The notes under the pieces are model-generated. The model was not told the origin of the DNA, did not search any database, and saw nothing but the letters and a program-made list of their open reading frames with translations. A stretch of DNA of 64,000 nt, taken from positions 62,001 to 126,000 of the forward strand of contig JAIORA010000048.1 in the NCBI GenBank assembly GCA_021108375.1. Direction: 5' to 3'. Positions within the stretch are counted from its first letter, which is position 1, and every line of letters begins with the position of its first letter. Below, piece by piece: positions 25,908 to 35,476 of the stretch. This DNA comes from Anaerohalosphaeraceae bacterium (lineage in GTDB: Bacteria > Planctomycetota > Phycisphaerae > Sedimentisphaerales > UBA12454). The position numbers and the translations under genes are program-made.

Positions 25908-27014
25908 ATGCTTGAGGACAAAAGCCCCAGTAAGCCTGTATATGCCCATATAAAGGACAAGATACAGAAAATGATTCAGGCCGAGGGTCTGGCCAGCGGA
26001 GACTTTTTGCCCCCTGTGAGAGAGTTAGCCAGCAAGTTCGGCACGACAACAGTAACGGTCAGCAGAGCGACCAGAGAACTGGCATACGAGGGAAAACTGC
26101 TGAGACTGCCAAGAAAAGGGGTCATTGTTTCGCCGCACTTCGACAACCGCGTAAACGAAAAATCCTGGGCGCTTGTATTCCCTGGTAATGGGTATTCGTA
26201 TCCTCAATTTGCCAAGGCGATACGGAATGAAGCAGAGAAAAAAGGCATCTCGGCTGACATAATTTTCTCTTTCGGCGAGCCGGAAAAGGAACGAAAATCG
26301 GTAATAGAGGCTATAAAAAACGGTGTATCGGCTGTTTTGCTGATGCCAGTGTACCCAAGCAGCAAAAATATGATAATCCAGAATCTCAACTACCTTGCGG
26401 ACCTGCCGGTACCTGTGGTCGTAATGGATTACTGGGAGCCCGAAAAGCCGATTTCCGGAGTCGATTTTGTGATGAGCGATAACTTCTCCGGAGGATACCA
26501 GGCTACGCTGCACCTGATAAGGCACGGATACAAAAAAATATCGATAGTCAATACGCCTTCAGAAACGAAACAACTGTTTACCGAGAGACAAAAAGGCTAC
26601 GAAACAGCGATGGCAGATTACGGGCTGGAAGTTTTGGATTTGCCCAAAATTACCAGCGAACATCTTGAACACAAAATTTTTGACTCCATAGAAAGACATA
26701 TAACAGCAGGGGTTGAAGCCTTTTTTGTAACAAATGACTACTCGGCGACTATGCTGCTTAGCTCGCTGCGGAAAATGAATGTGCGCGTTCCTGATGACGT
26801 TGCTTTGATTGGGTACGACAATGCTCCTTTTTCTTCCATCTCACAGCCGAGACTTACAACAATCAGGCCTAACGTGCTACAGATAGTCCAAAAAGCCTTT
26901 GAGGTACTCTGCCACCGGATGGAACATAAAACCCGCGGGAATCACCGTATAATACTTATTCGCCCTGAGATAGTTTGCAGAGAGAGTTGCGGCAAAAACT
27001 GCCATATGCGGTAA
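25908..27014 (+). CDS. GntR-type DNA-binding / LacI-type sensor regulator
   Basis: 368 residues: an N-terminal GntR winged helix (PVYAHIKDKIQKMIQ; LPPVRELASKFGTTTVTVSR, residues about 10-70) joined to a periplasmic-binding-protein-like domain (AVLLMPVYPS; FVMSDNFSGGYQATLHLI; VPDDVALIGYDNAPFSSIS). This GntR/LacI combination is as in AraR-type sugar regulators. Its target genes are not evident: the neighbours are an EF-G-like gene and a tRNA. It probably senses a sugar acquired by genes elsewhere. Confidence 0.9.
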   Translation: MLEDKSPSKPVYAHIKDKIQKMIQAEGLASGDFLPPVRELASKFGTTTVTVSRATRELAYEGKLLRLPRKGVIVSPHFDNRVNEKSWALVFPGNGYSYPQFAKAIRNEAEKKGISADIIFSFGEPEKERKSVIEAIKNGVSAVLLMPVYPSSKNMIIQNLNYLADLPVPVVVMDYWEPEKPISGVDFVMSDNFSGGYQATLHLIRHGYKKISIVNTPSETKQLFTERQKGYETAMADYGLEVLDLPKITSEHLEHKIFDSIERHITAGVEAFFVTNDYSATMLLSSLRKMNVRVPDDVALIGYDNAPFSSISQPRLTTIRPNVLQIVQKAFEVLCHRMEHKTRGNHRIILIRPEIVCRESCGKNCHMR

Positions 27015-27039
27015 ATCAGGGCGAACAAACACAAATTAT

Positions 27040-27300
27040 TAACCGCGGATTTCACAGATTACGCGGATTTAATCAAGAAGGTAGAAGGCAGAATCGCCTC
27101 GCAATGACAACAACATTGTCCGGCCGCTTCCGCGGCTCGGCTACTAAGCGATGGGAAAAATTGAAATAATTCGCAAATACGAACCCCTGCCATAGTAATG
27201 GCAGGGCTAACCATTCCGGCGACTTACGTCGCTCGGCTTCTAACAGAAAACACGAACCCCGGCAAACAAGTTGCCGAGGTTAAATAGATTTCTCTCCCGA
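27040..27300. repeat. cluster of dispersed hairpin repeats
   Basis: In order: an AACCGCGGATTTCACAGATT element; GTCCGGCCGC-TTC-CGCGGCTCGGC with TACTAAGCGATGGGAAAAA; CGAACCCCTGCCATAGTAAT-GGCAGGGCTAAC; ATTCCGGCGACTTACGTCGC-TCGGCTTCTAAC; ACGAACCCCGGCAAACAAGT-TGCCGAGGTTAAATAG. No gene is supported here. Confidence 0.7.
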
Positions 27301-27319
27301 TAAATCGGGACCAACTTAA

Positions 27320-27390
27320 CTGGGGAACCAGGATTCGAACCTGGAGTAAGTGATTCAGAGTCACTCGTGCTACCGTTACACTATTCCCCA
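27320..27390 (-). tRNA. tRNA-Gln(CTG)
   Basis: On the minus strand: acceptor TGGGGAA/TTCCCCA, anticodon stem-loop GTGACTCTGAATCAC with anticodon CTG, T-arm CCAGG-TTCGAAT-CCTGG; discriminator G at 27320. CCA is not encoded. Confidence 0.93.
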
Positions 27391-27459
27391 AATCGGCTCG
27401 TACTTTACAACCAATCAGCAATAATTTCAAGGAAATTAAAGTAATAAAATATTTGGCGG

Positions 27460-27488
27460 TTGACATGGCATAAATTTTATAATAATCT
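27460..27488 (+). promoter_or_regulatory. candidate promoter of the sensor-kinase operon
   Basis: TTGACA (27460-27465), 17-bp spacer, TAATCT (27483-27488). It lies about 160 bp before the kinase gene; the leader between them contains a CCCGCAATCGCGGG hairpin. Confidence 0.5.
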
Positions 27489-27647
27489 TCACAGTCTATC
27501 GGTTCGGCACTGGCAACACCGACCGACAGGCCCGCAATCGCGGGCAAAGCCAAGAACACCGGCGAAGGAACATCCTATATTTTGTACATCTGCAACTTTG
27601 TTATTCATCTTAAAATGCTCTAAAAAATACTGAGCCAAAAATAGTTT

Positions 27648-30014
27648 TTGTGTGCGCTGGCTATGGTTAGAAAGAGAAAAAAACTATTGGGGAGCGAAAA
27701 GGGAACGGGCAAAGTTTCGTTGCTGTTTGCCTATGTAATCGTCCTGGTTGCGATTCTGTACATTTTCACAATTATCAACCAATTAGCGAACCATCCTGAG
27801 AAGCCGAAATTATTCAGTGAATTAATTTTTACAATTGCCATAGTATCTACCGCTATGGCGATATTTTTGATATCAAAATGGTACGAGCTGAACAACACAC
27901 AAAAAGAACTTAAAGCCCAGAACGAAAAACTTAAACTTCAGGCAATGCTGCTCAATGAAATAGGCGACGGAATTACCGCGACCGATCTGGATGGCAATAT
28001 CACATACGTCAATAAAGCTTCGGCAAGACATATCGGAAGAACGCCGGAAGAAATCATCGGTAAAACGGTCGATTTTTACGACGATAATCCTGCCTTGGGA
28101 GCAACACAGCAGGAAATAAAAAATACAACTCTTTTCAAGGGCGAGTGGAAAGGCGAAGTAGTCAACAGAACCAAAGACGGCCACGAAGTGATACTGGAAT
28201 GCCATACGTGGCTGATAACAGACGAGCAGGACAGGCCGAGCGGAATGTGCGGTATTTCCAGAAATATAATGGAACGAAAAATTCAGCAAATGGAACTGCT
28301 GAAACGCAAACGGTACCTTGAAGCACTGGATGAATTATCCACCCTTTTGCTGCCCTCGACAGAGGAGGCCCGTTTTGAAGATTTTCTGTCAATTGTCGGC
28401 CCTGTATCGGGCGCTTCCTGTGTGAGTATTATATTAAGGCCGCTCGGAAATAATGGGGATGATACATTAATTCATCTTTTGGCAAGATGGACAAAAAATG
28501 GGATGGTAAAAAACTTTTCGAGCAATCCAAAACGGCACAACTTTTTCATTAATACGATATGGCCCAAAGTATATAAAGAGTTTTTGCGGGAAAAATCCTG
28601 TTATATTGCCATCAATAAAACACTCCCCAAAGAAGAGTTGGAATTCTGGCGGGAAGGCAATATCAAAAGCGTAATAGCTATACCGATAATAATCGATGGT
28701 GAGATATTCGGCTTTGTCGCTTTTGACAACTGTGAAGAAATCAAAAAGTGGCCCAAACTCGAAATGGATTTTCTGAACTCCGCCGTTTCCAATTTGTCCC
28801 ACACTATAAAACGCAGGCAAATCAAAGAACAGCTCGTAACACAGAGAGATTTTGCCAAAAAAATCATTGAATCGGCACAGGCGATAGTTTTGGTACTCGA
28901 TAAAGATGCCAATATAGTGCAATTTAACCCCTATTTCGAGAAAATTTCCGGATACAAACTCGAAGAGGTCAAGGGCAAATGCTGGTTCGACACGCTCCTT
29001 CTGCCCGAAGACCGACAAAGGATACGAGATGCATTCAACCAGGCTGCTTCGTCGATTGATGTTAAAGGCAAAATTAATCCAATTGTTACCAAAAACGGTC
29101 ATATCAGGCATATCGAGTGGCGAAGCAGAACTCTTAAAGACTCAAACGGCAAGGTGATAAGCATTCTTTCGACTGGACAGGATGTGACAGAGAGAATGCA
29201 AAATGAGCAGAAATTAAGAGATGGCCATCTGGAACTCGAAAGACAGGTCAATTCACGAACAGCAGAGCTTCGCAATACTAATCTTGAACTCCTGGAAGCT
29301 ATCCAGGCAAGAAATCATATCGAAAAAATCCTAAAGGAAACAGAGAAGCTGGCCGCCGCCGGCAAACTGGCAGCTCAGATCGCACACGAAATCAACAACC
29401 CTCTCGCGGGAATAAAAAATTCCTTTCTGCTTATAAAAGACGCTATACCTGCTGAGCACAAATATTTTGAATATGTAGGTATGATAGACAGGGAAATAAC
29501 GAGAGTTTCTCAAATTGTAAGACATATGTTCGACCTGTATCGACCCGACACTCAGTCTGCTGAAAGGTTTCGGGTTGGAGATACTATCAGGGAAGTTGTA
29601 ACGCTGCTGAAAGCAGCTATGAATGAGAAAAATATCAAACTGGACGTTATCTGTGATGAGAATATGAAGGTCGTGCTTTCAGAAGCCCTTTTCAGACAGG
29701 TGATTTATAACCTGCTTCAAAATGCCGTGGAGGCTTCGCCTGAGAACGCGACGGTGAGCATTGAGGCAGGGACAAACAATGGGCATTTAAAACTTGCCAT
29801 AGCCGACAATGGACGCGGTATTGATGACAGTATAAAAGAAAAGATATTCGACTCATTTTTTACCACCGGCCAGGGCGGCCCCAGAAGCGGACTGGGGCTT
29901 GGGCTTGCGATTACAAAAGATATTGTAAGTGCTATGCGGGGTAAGATTGATTTTGTAAGCAAAGTAAACAAGGGGACAACCTTTAATATAGAAATACCGG
30001 CAAAATATGATTGA
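27648..30014 (+). CDS. membrane PAS-GAF-PAS sensor histidine kinase
   Basis: Up to 788 residues. Two N-terminal membrane helices (about 24-46, 58-80), a coiled coil, PAS1 (about 95-215, NEIGDGITATDLDGNITYVN), a GAF domain (about 235-400), PAS2 (about 415-530, FAKKIIESAQAIVLVLDKDA), then HisKA with phospho-acceptor His580 (AAQIAHEINNPLAGI) and HATPase (NLLQNAVEASP; DNGRGID; GLGLGLAITKDIV). NtrB-like kinase core. Start uncertain: TTG 27648 or ATG 27663, neither with a clear SD. The gene overlaps the first response regulator by 8 bp, so the two proteins are made together. Signal unknown. Confidence 0.92.
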   Translation: MCALAMVRKRKKLLGSEKGTGKVSLLFAYVIVLVAILYIFTIINQLANHPEKPKLFSELIFTIAIVSTAMAIFLISKWYELNNTQKELKAQNEKLKLQAMLLNEIGDGITATDLDGNITYVNKASARHIGRTPEEIIGKTVDFYDDNPALGATQQEIKNTTLFKGEWKGEVVNRTKDGHEVILECHTWLITDEQDRPSGMCGISRNIMERKIQQMELLKRKRYLEALDELSTLLLPSTEEARFEDFLSIVGPVSGASCVSIILRPLGNNGDDTLIHLLARWTKNGMVKNFSSNPKRHNFFINTIWPKVYKEFLREKSCYIAINKTLPKEELEFWREGNIKSVIAIPIIIDGEIFGFVAFDNCEEIKKWPKLEMDFLNSAVSNLSHTIKRRQIKEQLVTQRDFAKKIIESAQAIVLVLDKDANIVQFNPYFEKISGYKLEEVKGKCWFDTLLLPEDRQRIRDAFNQAASSIDVKGKINPIVTKNGHIRHIEWRSRTLKDSNGKVISILSTGQDVTERMQNEQKLRDGHLELERQVNSRTAELRNTNLELLEAIQARNHIEKILKETEKLAAAGKLAAQIAHEINNPLAGIKNSFLLIKDAIPAEHKYFEYVGMIDREITRVSQIVRHMFDLYRPDTQSAERFRVGDTIREVVTLLKAAMNEKNIKLDVICDENMKVVLSEALFRQVIYNLLQNAVEASPENATVSIEAGTNNGHLKLAIADNGRGIDDSIKEKIFDSFFTTGQGGPRSGLGLGLAITKDIVSAMRGKIDFVSKVNKGTTFNIEIPAKYD

Positions 30015-30771
30015 TGATAAATTAAAAAAAGGCAATTTCGGCAGGATACTACTCGCGGATGATGAGGATACTTTTCTCAAAGCAACCGCGGAGCTTATCC
30101 GTAAAGAAAACTACTCGTGCGATTGTGCAAATACCGGCAAAGAAGCTATCGAGAAGATGGCTGCTGAAGATTATGATGTTCTTGTCGCTGATATAAAAAT
30201 GCCCGGCAATACGAATCTGGAAATGATACGGGAAATTGCCAGAATCAGGCCTGGTATAGAAATGATACTGATAACCGGCTACCCCACGCAGCAAAGTGCT
30301 ATCGATGCCATTCATATGCCCGTCTCTGTGTATATGATTAAGCCGATAGATTTTGACGAACTTTTGAATAACATATCAAAGGCGATGAAAAACCGCATCC
30401 TTCACAGGACTGTTGTGCAGACAAAACAGAACCTTACTCAGTGGCTGGCAGAAATACAACGCATTGAAGGCAGCCTGGCAGGAGCCAACCCTGAGATATT
30501 CAAAACAGCCTTGAAAAGTTATCTTGAAATAACGACCGCTCGAATAAATACAACCTTTTCAGAAATTCGCAGGATTACCGGGATATTCGACACGTTTAAC
30601 AACACCCCCGTTTGCAATATGATGCAATGTCCCAATCTGAATGAACTGAGCGATGCAATCAGGCAGGCAATTGAAAGTATCAAAACAACAAAAGATGCCC
30701 ACCGGTCAAAACAGTTGGGACAATTGCGAACAAAATTGGAGAAACTGGAAAAAAACATAACAAAAATTTAA
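30007..30771 (+). CDS. response regulator with unrecognised C-terminal module (RR1)
   Basis: 254 residues. The receiver domain (about 12-130) has the acidic pocket D18/D19/E20, phospho-acceptor D62 (VADIKMPGN), T90 and K112. The C-terminal ~120 residues are mostly helical and contain PVCNMMQCPNLNELSDAI and SKQLGQLRTKLEKLEKN; no DNA-binding or enzymatic domain is recognised. Its start overlaps the kinase gene by 8 bp. Its closest visible relative is the next gene (RR2). Confidence 0.88.
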   Translation: MIDDKLKKGNFGRILLADDEDTFLKATAELIRKENYSCDCANTGKEAIEKMAAEDYDVLVADIKMPGNTNLEMIREIARIRPGIEMILITGYPTQQSAIDAIHMPVSVYMIKPIDFDELLNNISKAMKNRILHRTVVQTKQNLTQWLAEIQRIEGSLAGANPEIFKTALKSYLEITTARINTTFSEIRRITGIFDTFNNTPVCNMMQCPNLNELSDAIRQAIESIKTTKDAHRSKQLGQLRTKLEKLEKNITKI

Positions 30772-31062
30772 GACTTCTTGGCCTTTTATGCCGATAATAT
30801 CCGTATAACAAGGAGCAATTTCACCGCTGCCCTTTAGGGCAATAAAATGCGTACTGTGTTATGACAACGAAAAACTTTTTGTAAAACAATGCAGGTGCGT
30901 GTATTATTTTCGACAGGGAGAAACGAGCATTGTAATCTGAAATATCTCTGTGTGCAAAACCCGAAATAAATTTTACGGCATAACGAATTTCCATAGGATG
31001 TTGTTTATCCGGGACAAGAACACAACGATATTAATAGTAAGCATCTACTGAAAGGAACTGCT

Positions 31063-31809
31063 ATGCCAACTTTGGGAAAGATATTGCTCGCGGACGATGA
31101 ACAAATTTTCCGCGACTCCACAGCCGAACTCCTCAGGCGAGAAGGTTATCACTGCGATTGTGTGCCGGATGCGCACGCAGCAGCGGAGAAATTAACGAAA
31201 GAATCCTACGACTTGCTGATAGCCGATATTAAAATGCCGGGCAATCCTGACCTCGAACTCATTAAAAAACTCTCCGAGTTGGCCAAGGGTACCCCTGCTA
31301 TACTGGTAACAGCTTTTCCAACACAATCGTCAGCGATAGAATCAGTAAGATTGCCAGTCTCGGCATATATGGTAAAACCCATAGATTTCGAAGAACTCAA
31401 AAATAATGTTGAAGCGGCAATAAGAAAAAAACAACTGTTCAATACCGTCCTGAATACCAGAACAAGACTTGAGCAATGGCATAGCGACATCGAGCAAATG
31501 GAAAAATTTTCGCGGGAAAACGAGGATAAAGAGTTTACGGCATCAGTAAAGAACTTTCTTGACCTGACGCTGTGTAATATCAGTGCTGCTTTTTCGGATG
31601 TCAAAAACCTCACTGCAATACTAACCGATGAAACTTCGACTCCGCCAATATGCAATCTGATGAGCTGTCCTAAACTGTCAAAAATGAGCGACGGGATTCT
31701 TGAAACAGTAAGAACGCTTGAAAAAACAAAAAGCTCGTTTAAGTCCAAAGAATTGGGACTGTTACGAGAAAAACTGGAAGAAATCCTCAGAAAAAACAAA
31801 AAAGTTTAA
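31063..31809 (+). CDS. response regulator paralogue with the same C-terminal module (RR2)
   Basis: 248 residues. Receiver: D11/D12/E13, phospho-acceptor D55 (IADIKMPGN), Thr in LVTAFPT and Lys in MVKPIDF. The C-terminal half matches RR1 in pattern: PICNLMSCPKLSKMSDGI and SKELGLLREKLEEILRKN. The start has an AAAGGA SD. The gene is separated from RR1 by 291 bp containing CAATAAAATGCG, also found at about 32008, so it may have its own promoter. Two output proteins for one kinase suggest branching. Confidence 0.88.
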   Translation: MPTLGKILLADDEQIFRDSTAELLRREGYHCDCVPDAHAAAEKLTKESYDLLIADIKMPGNPDLELIKKLSELAKGTPAILVTAFPTQSSAIESVRLPVSAYMVKPIDFEELKNNVEAAIRKKQLFNTVLNTRTRLEQWHSDIEQMEKFSRENEDKEFTASVKNFLDLTLCNISAAFSDVKNLTAILTDETSTPPICNLMSCPKLSKMSDGILETVRTLEKTKSSFKSKELGLLREKLEEILRKNKKV

Positions 31810-31859
31810 ACTATATCGGCGGTTTACCCGATATCTATTCGTATAGAGATATATAAACA

Positions 31860-31985
31860 ACGAGCTGGCCATATAAAAGGCTGTCTCGCCTTTGCGTGCA
31901 GGTAATAGACTGGTAAGCAGAAGGCACAATCAATATGAGGGTTGGAAATTTTCCGACTCCCCTGTTGGCTGTGCCTTTTTTTTTG
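31860..31985 (+). ncRNA. candidate structured RNA ending in an intrinsic terminator
   Basis: After RR2 the sequence contains several pairing segments, then AAGGCACA (31921-31928) pairing with TGTGCCTT (31970-31977) around an inner GAGGGTTGG/CCGACTCCCC arm, followed by a run of nine T. At minimum it is a terminator for RR2. The extra arms (for example GGCTGTCTCGCC at about 31883) could make it a small RNA. No known riboswitch consensus is recognised. Confidence 0.45.
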
Positions 31986-32111
31986 CACTATTAAGTATCC
32001 ATAAAGGGTAATAAAATGCGGGTTGCGGGCGCATAGTTTAAAAATGAACCAAAGGTTATTAAAAAGATAGCGAATTTATTGATTCAGAATTGGTATAAGA
32101 GGAAATTTTAA

Positions 32112-32519
32112 GTGTTTGAAGAAAACAACGAAAATAAAATTTTTATCCAGCCTGAATATCTAAGGACAAATGAGCCTGCCTCAGCAGAGATAGACCTTTA
32201 TACGTCATTGTCCATTTTCGTCAGTAAGATGCCGAAAATAATTTCCTCTATGCACGATGCCCTCGATAGCGAAAATACCGAACTGCTGAGCGAATTAACA
32301 GAACAATTTGAAACGCAGTGCGAAAATGTGTTTCTGAGCAAACTGGCGGAAAAGGCACAAGGACTTCAAAACACGATAGAAAATTGCAATTTGCGTAAAA
32401 TAAGAAAGATGCTCGAAGAACTTAGCCATATGTGCGAATGTATGGCTCTTTCCAAGCCTGAAACTGTTTCGATGCTTGTGAGAATAAATAAAAAACATAA
32501 AGGCGCAAAAGTCGGCTGA
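32112..32519 (+). CDS. Hpt-like helical protein without the phospho-histidine
   Basis: 135 residues, all helical. The pattern LSIFVSKMPKIISSMHDAL, ELTEQFETQCENVFLSKLAE and NLRKIRKMLEELSHMCEC matches the four-helix Hpt (histidine phosphotransfer) fold, where the active site normally reads AHxLKG. Here that place reads T-E-Q-F-E-T, with Glu at the His position. It could be a dead or phospho-mimicking Hpt that binds RR1/RR2, or a spurious resemblance. Cotranscription with RR2 is doubtful because a terminator lies between. Confidence 0.6.
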   Translation: MFEENNENKIFIQPEYLRTNEPASAEIDLYTSLSIFVSKMPKIISSMHDALDSENTELLSELTEQFETQCENVFLSKLAEKAQGLQNTIENCNLRKIRKMLEELSHMCECMALSKPETVSMLVRINKKHKGAKVG

Positions 32520-32966
32520 TAAGTTACAGCTATTTTTGCCAGAAAATATTTTTTGGCTCCCTTTTCAACTCGGTTGGCGGGCGGATGTCGCAAGGCAGGC
32601 CGCCCGTCGAATCATTAGGCGTCTACCATACCAAATACGAATAATAAATGCGCATATACGTCATTATGAGCGAAGTAACAACGGCCCCTCATAGTGATGA
32701 GGGGGCTAAACGAAAAAAATAGATTGCCACGGCAAAGGGTAGTTTTGAGTTTTGAGTCCTTAGCTTTGAGTTGAGGAATCCCGATAAATCGGGATGGATT
32801 TTTAATAAAAAGCACGGCCTCGCAATGACAACAACCTTATCCGGCAGCTTCCGCTGCTCGGCTGCTATTCCGGCGACCTACGTCGCTCGGCTTTTAAGCG
32901 ATAGAATCGGTATTGATATTAGAGCCTTCTTGATTTCCAGGCAGATTTCGGCTATATAATCATATT
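32520..32966. other. repeat-filled gap
   Basis: No gene other than the small ORF starting at 32967. It holds CCCCTCATAGTGATGAGGGG with GCTAAACG (about 32690), the second copy of the 75-bp dispersed repeat (32754-32828), then TCCGGCAGCTTCCGCTGCTC-GGCTGCTA and TTCCGGCGACCTACGTCGCT-CGGCTTTTAAGCGATAG. Confidence 0.65.
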
Positions 32967-33119
32967 ATGGAAACTGATATGATAATTGGAATCGTTGCTT
33001 TGCTCGTCTCTGTAACACTGCTGGTGGGGTTGGGTGTGTGGGCACGGAGAATAATAAACAGAATGGCACGCGAAAAGTTCAGCTCAGCCAGGCACGCTAT
33101 AAAGGAACTTAATGGCTGA
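32967..33119 (+). CDS. 50-residue single-span membrane protein overlapping the permease gene
   Basis: ATG at 32967 begins METDM, a hydrophobic segment IIGIVALLVSVTLLVGLGVW, then a basic tail ARRIINRMAREKFSSARHAI, KELNG, stop at 33119. It overlaps the permease start by 8 nt (ATGGCTGA), which favours translational coupling. No strong SD of its own is seen. It is too short for routine gene calling. It might be an accessory subunit of the transporter; this is inference from position. Confidence 0.55.
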   Translation: METDMIIGIVALLVSVTLLVGLGVWARRIINRMAREKFSSARHAIKELNG

Positions 33120-35418
33120 AAAACCCAAAATTACTTCCGAGCTTTCCCGCGAACTTAATCTTTTCCACGTTACGATGATGGGTATGGGAATGATGATTGG
33201 GGCGGGTGTTTTTCTCGGTATGGGAATATCCATCGGCAATGCCGGTCCCGGCGGAGTGGTATTGACATTTAGCCTCAATGGACTTTTAGCAGTACTGACA
33301 GCGATGTCGTTTGCAGAACTCAGCTCGGCAATTCCGCGGGCAGGCGGCGTTTATAATTTCGCCAGGGTAGGTTTCGGCAGAGGGACAAGTTTTCTGGCGG
33401 GCTGGATGGAATGGTTCGCCTCAAGTGTTGCCGGGGCGATGTACGCTCTTACGTTTGCAATCTACACCGTTCGATACGTCAAAGCACTTGGTGGATTCGG
33501 CTGGCTGTTTAGTCTTCTCAACATCGAATCAGGCTCAGCAGCAGAGAGCAGTTTTATATATATGGCAGTGAAAATCACCGCGGTTATAACTGCCGGACTT
33601 TTCATATATATAAATTTTCGCGGAGCTAGCGAGACTGGTAAAATCGGCGCGATAATTACGATGGGGCAAACCATATTCGTCGTTGTCATTGGTATCACCG
33701 GAATACTCGTCGCTATAAAGGAACCTTCCCGGCTGGCGAATTTTACACCTTTTATGCCGGCAGGCTGGTCGAAGCTGCTCATAACGATGGGCTTCACCTA
33801 TGTCGCGTTTGAAGGTTATGAAGTTATCGCCCAGGCTGGCGATGAGACCATCAATCCCCGGCAGAACCTTCCCAAGGCGATGATATATTCGGTGCTGATA
33901 GTAACGCTGATATATGTACTCGTGGCTTTTGCTACGGTGGTTTCTGTTAAGGCTGTGCAGGTACCGGACGGGACGGCCCCGTGGCAGTGGATTGGCTCGT
34001 TCGGCGAAAAAGGATTCGGAGAGGCCGTCGCGAAGCTGATGCCGATGGGGAATTTCATTCTCACAATCGCGGTAATCTTCTCGTCAACAAGCGCTCTAAA
34101 CGCAACAGTATTTTCGGCGACACGCGCATCGTACGCTCTCGGCAGGGATAAGATGCTGCCAGGGGTTTTTTCCGCTATTCACAAAAAACGAAAGACCCCA
34201 TACGGGGCGCTGATAATTACCGGAATAATAGTTCTGATTGTGGCCACTGTTCTGCCTACAAAAGACGTTGCCTCCAGCGCGAGCATAATGTTTTTGTTCT
34301 TGTTTTTTCTCGTCAACCTGTGCGTTATAAAAATCCGACTGAATATGGCCGACGAACTGACTTATGGTTTTCTGATGCCGCTGTTTCCGCTGTTTCCGGT
34401 TCTGGCACTCATCGCTCAGGCCGTTCTTGCGGTATGGCTGATTCATATGTCGCTGATAGCCTGGATTATTGCACCGTTATGGATTCTATCCGGATTGGCG
34501 GTTTACTTCGTCTATTCAAAATCTCGTGCCGAAGTTACTGATGATGAGATTCTCGTACTCGACGAAAAACTTCCCGCCACAGATGACAGTCGTTACAGCG
34601 TGATGGTTTCGGTGGCTAACCCCGCAAATGCGGTGTCCCTTGTACAGAGTACCTATAAAATTTGCGGCGCGAAAAATGCCAAGGTCGAACTGCTGCATAT
34701 GGCACCGGTGCCAAGCCAGGTTTCGCTGCACGATGCTGAAAAATATATAACACAAGGCAAAGAAAGTCTTGCCGAGGCGATGCTTTATCTTGCGATGCAC
34801 TTTCCCATCAGTTTTACGATACGCTACTGCAGAAATATCGCTCGTGGAATCGTTTCGGCATTGCGTCAGAAAAAAATTAACCTGCTCGTTATGGGCTGGC
34901 ACGGAAAACCGAAAAGCAGATTGTTCAGTCTCGGCTCGACCATCGACCCTGTTATAGAACGCTCGCCCTGCGATATAGTTATCCTGAAGGATTGCGGCAG
35001 GAATCAGGAGTTTAAGAATTCGCTGGTACTGGCCGGCGGCGGAGCAAATTCCGCGTTGGCACTGGAAATCGCATCGATACTCACCTCGCCGGAAGATGGT
35101 CAAATAACCGTACTCACAGTTGATACCGGCAGAAGAGATTTCGATGTCGAGCAATGGTTCGAAGAAAACCGCCCGCGCCTGCAGCCGGAAAGTGCGAAGG
35201 TGATTACTAAAACCATTAAATCGCGTTCGGTCAGACGGGCAGTATTGGGCGTTTCAAAACACTACGACCTCGTTCTGCTGGGTACGACTAATCGTCCGCT
35301 GCTGGCAAATTTCGGTAAGGCTTCTTTGCCGGATACGATTGCCTGTAGATGTAACAGGCCGGTAGTAATAACTAAATCAGGGGGGACAATTTCCTCCTGG
35401 ATAAAACGATGGATATAA
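33112..35418 (+). CDS. APC-family amino acid permease with two C-terminal UspA domains
   Basis: 768 residues. Residues about 1-440 are a 12-helix APC (AA_permease) domain: GMGMMIGAGVFLGMGI is the helix-1 substrate motif, then SFAELSSAIPRAGGVYNFAR. Residues about 475-620 and 635-765 are two universal-stress-protein folds (SRYSVMVSVANPANAVSLV; NLLVMGWHGKPKS; DLVLLGTTNR), the kind that binds ATP or AMP. Substrate is probably an amino acid or polyamine. The UspA domains would sense the cell's nucleotide status. Overlaps a small membrane ORF upstream. Confidence 0.9.
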   Translation: MAEKPKITSELSRELNLFHVTMMGMGMMIGAGVFLGMGISIGNAGPGGVVLTFSLNGLLAVLTAMSFAELSSAIPRAGGVYNFARVGFGRGTSFLAGWMEWFASSVAGAMYALTFAIYTVRYVKALGGFGWLFSLLNIESGSAAESSFIYMAVKITAVITAGLFIYINFRGASETGKIGAIITMGQTIFVVVIGITGILVAIKEPSRLANFTPFMPAGWSKLLITMGFTYVAFEGYEVIAQAGDETINPRQNLPKAMIYSVLIVTLIYVLVAFATVVSVKAVQVPDGTAPWQWIGSFGEKGFGEAVAKLMPMGNFILTIAVIFSSTSALNATVFSATRASYALGRDKMLPGVFSAIHKKRKTPYGALIITGIIVLIVATVLPTKDVASSASIMFLFLFFLVNLCVIKIRLNMADELTYGFLMPLFPLFPVLALIAQAVLAVWLIHMSLIAWIIAPLWILSGLAVYFVYSKSRAEVTDDEILVLDEKLPATDDSRYSVMVSVANPANAVSLVQSTYKICGAKNAKVELLHMAPVPSQVSLHDAEKYITQGKESLAEAMLYLAMHFPISFTIRYCRNIARGIVSALRQKKINLLVMGWHGKPKSRLFSLGSTIDPVIERSPCDIVILKDCGRNQEFKNSLVLAGGGANSALALEIASILTSPEDGQITVLTVDTGRRDFDVEQWFEENRPRLQPESAKVITKTIKSRSVRRAVLGVSKHYDLVLLGTTNRPLLANFGKASLPDTIACRCNRPVVITKSGGTISSWIKRWI

Positions 35419-35476
35419 CCACAAATTCAAAAAAAGAGTGATTTTAAGACTCGGAATTAAGGGGGGGTACGGAAAA

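Noticed and set aside
27224-27559. Minus-strand ORF of 111 residues starting MFLALPAIAGLSVG
   Set aside because: It overlaps tRNA-Gln and translates hairpin repeats; no SD, no family. The signal-peptide look is a by-product of the GCCCGCGATTGCGGGC hairpin.
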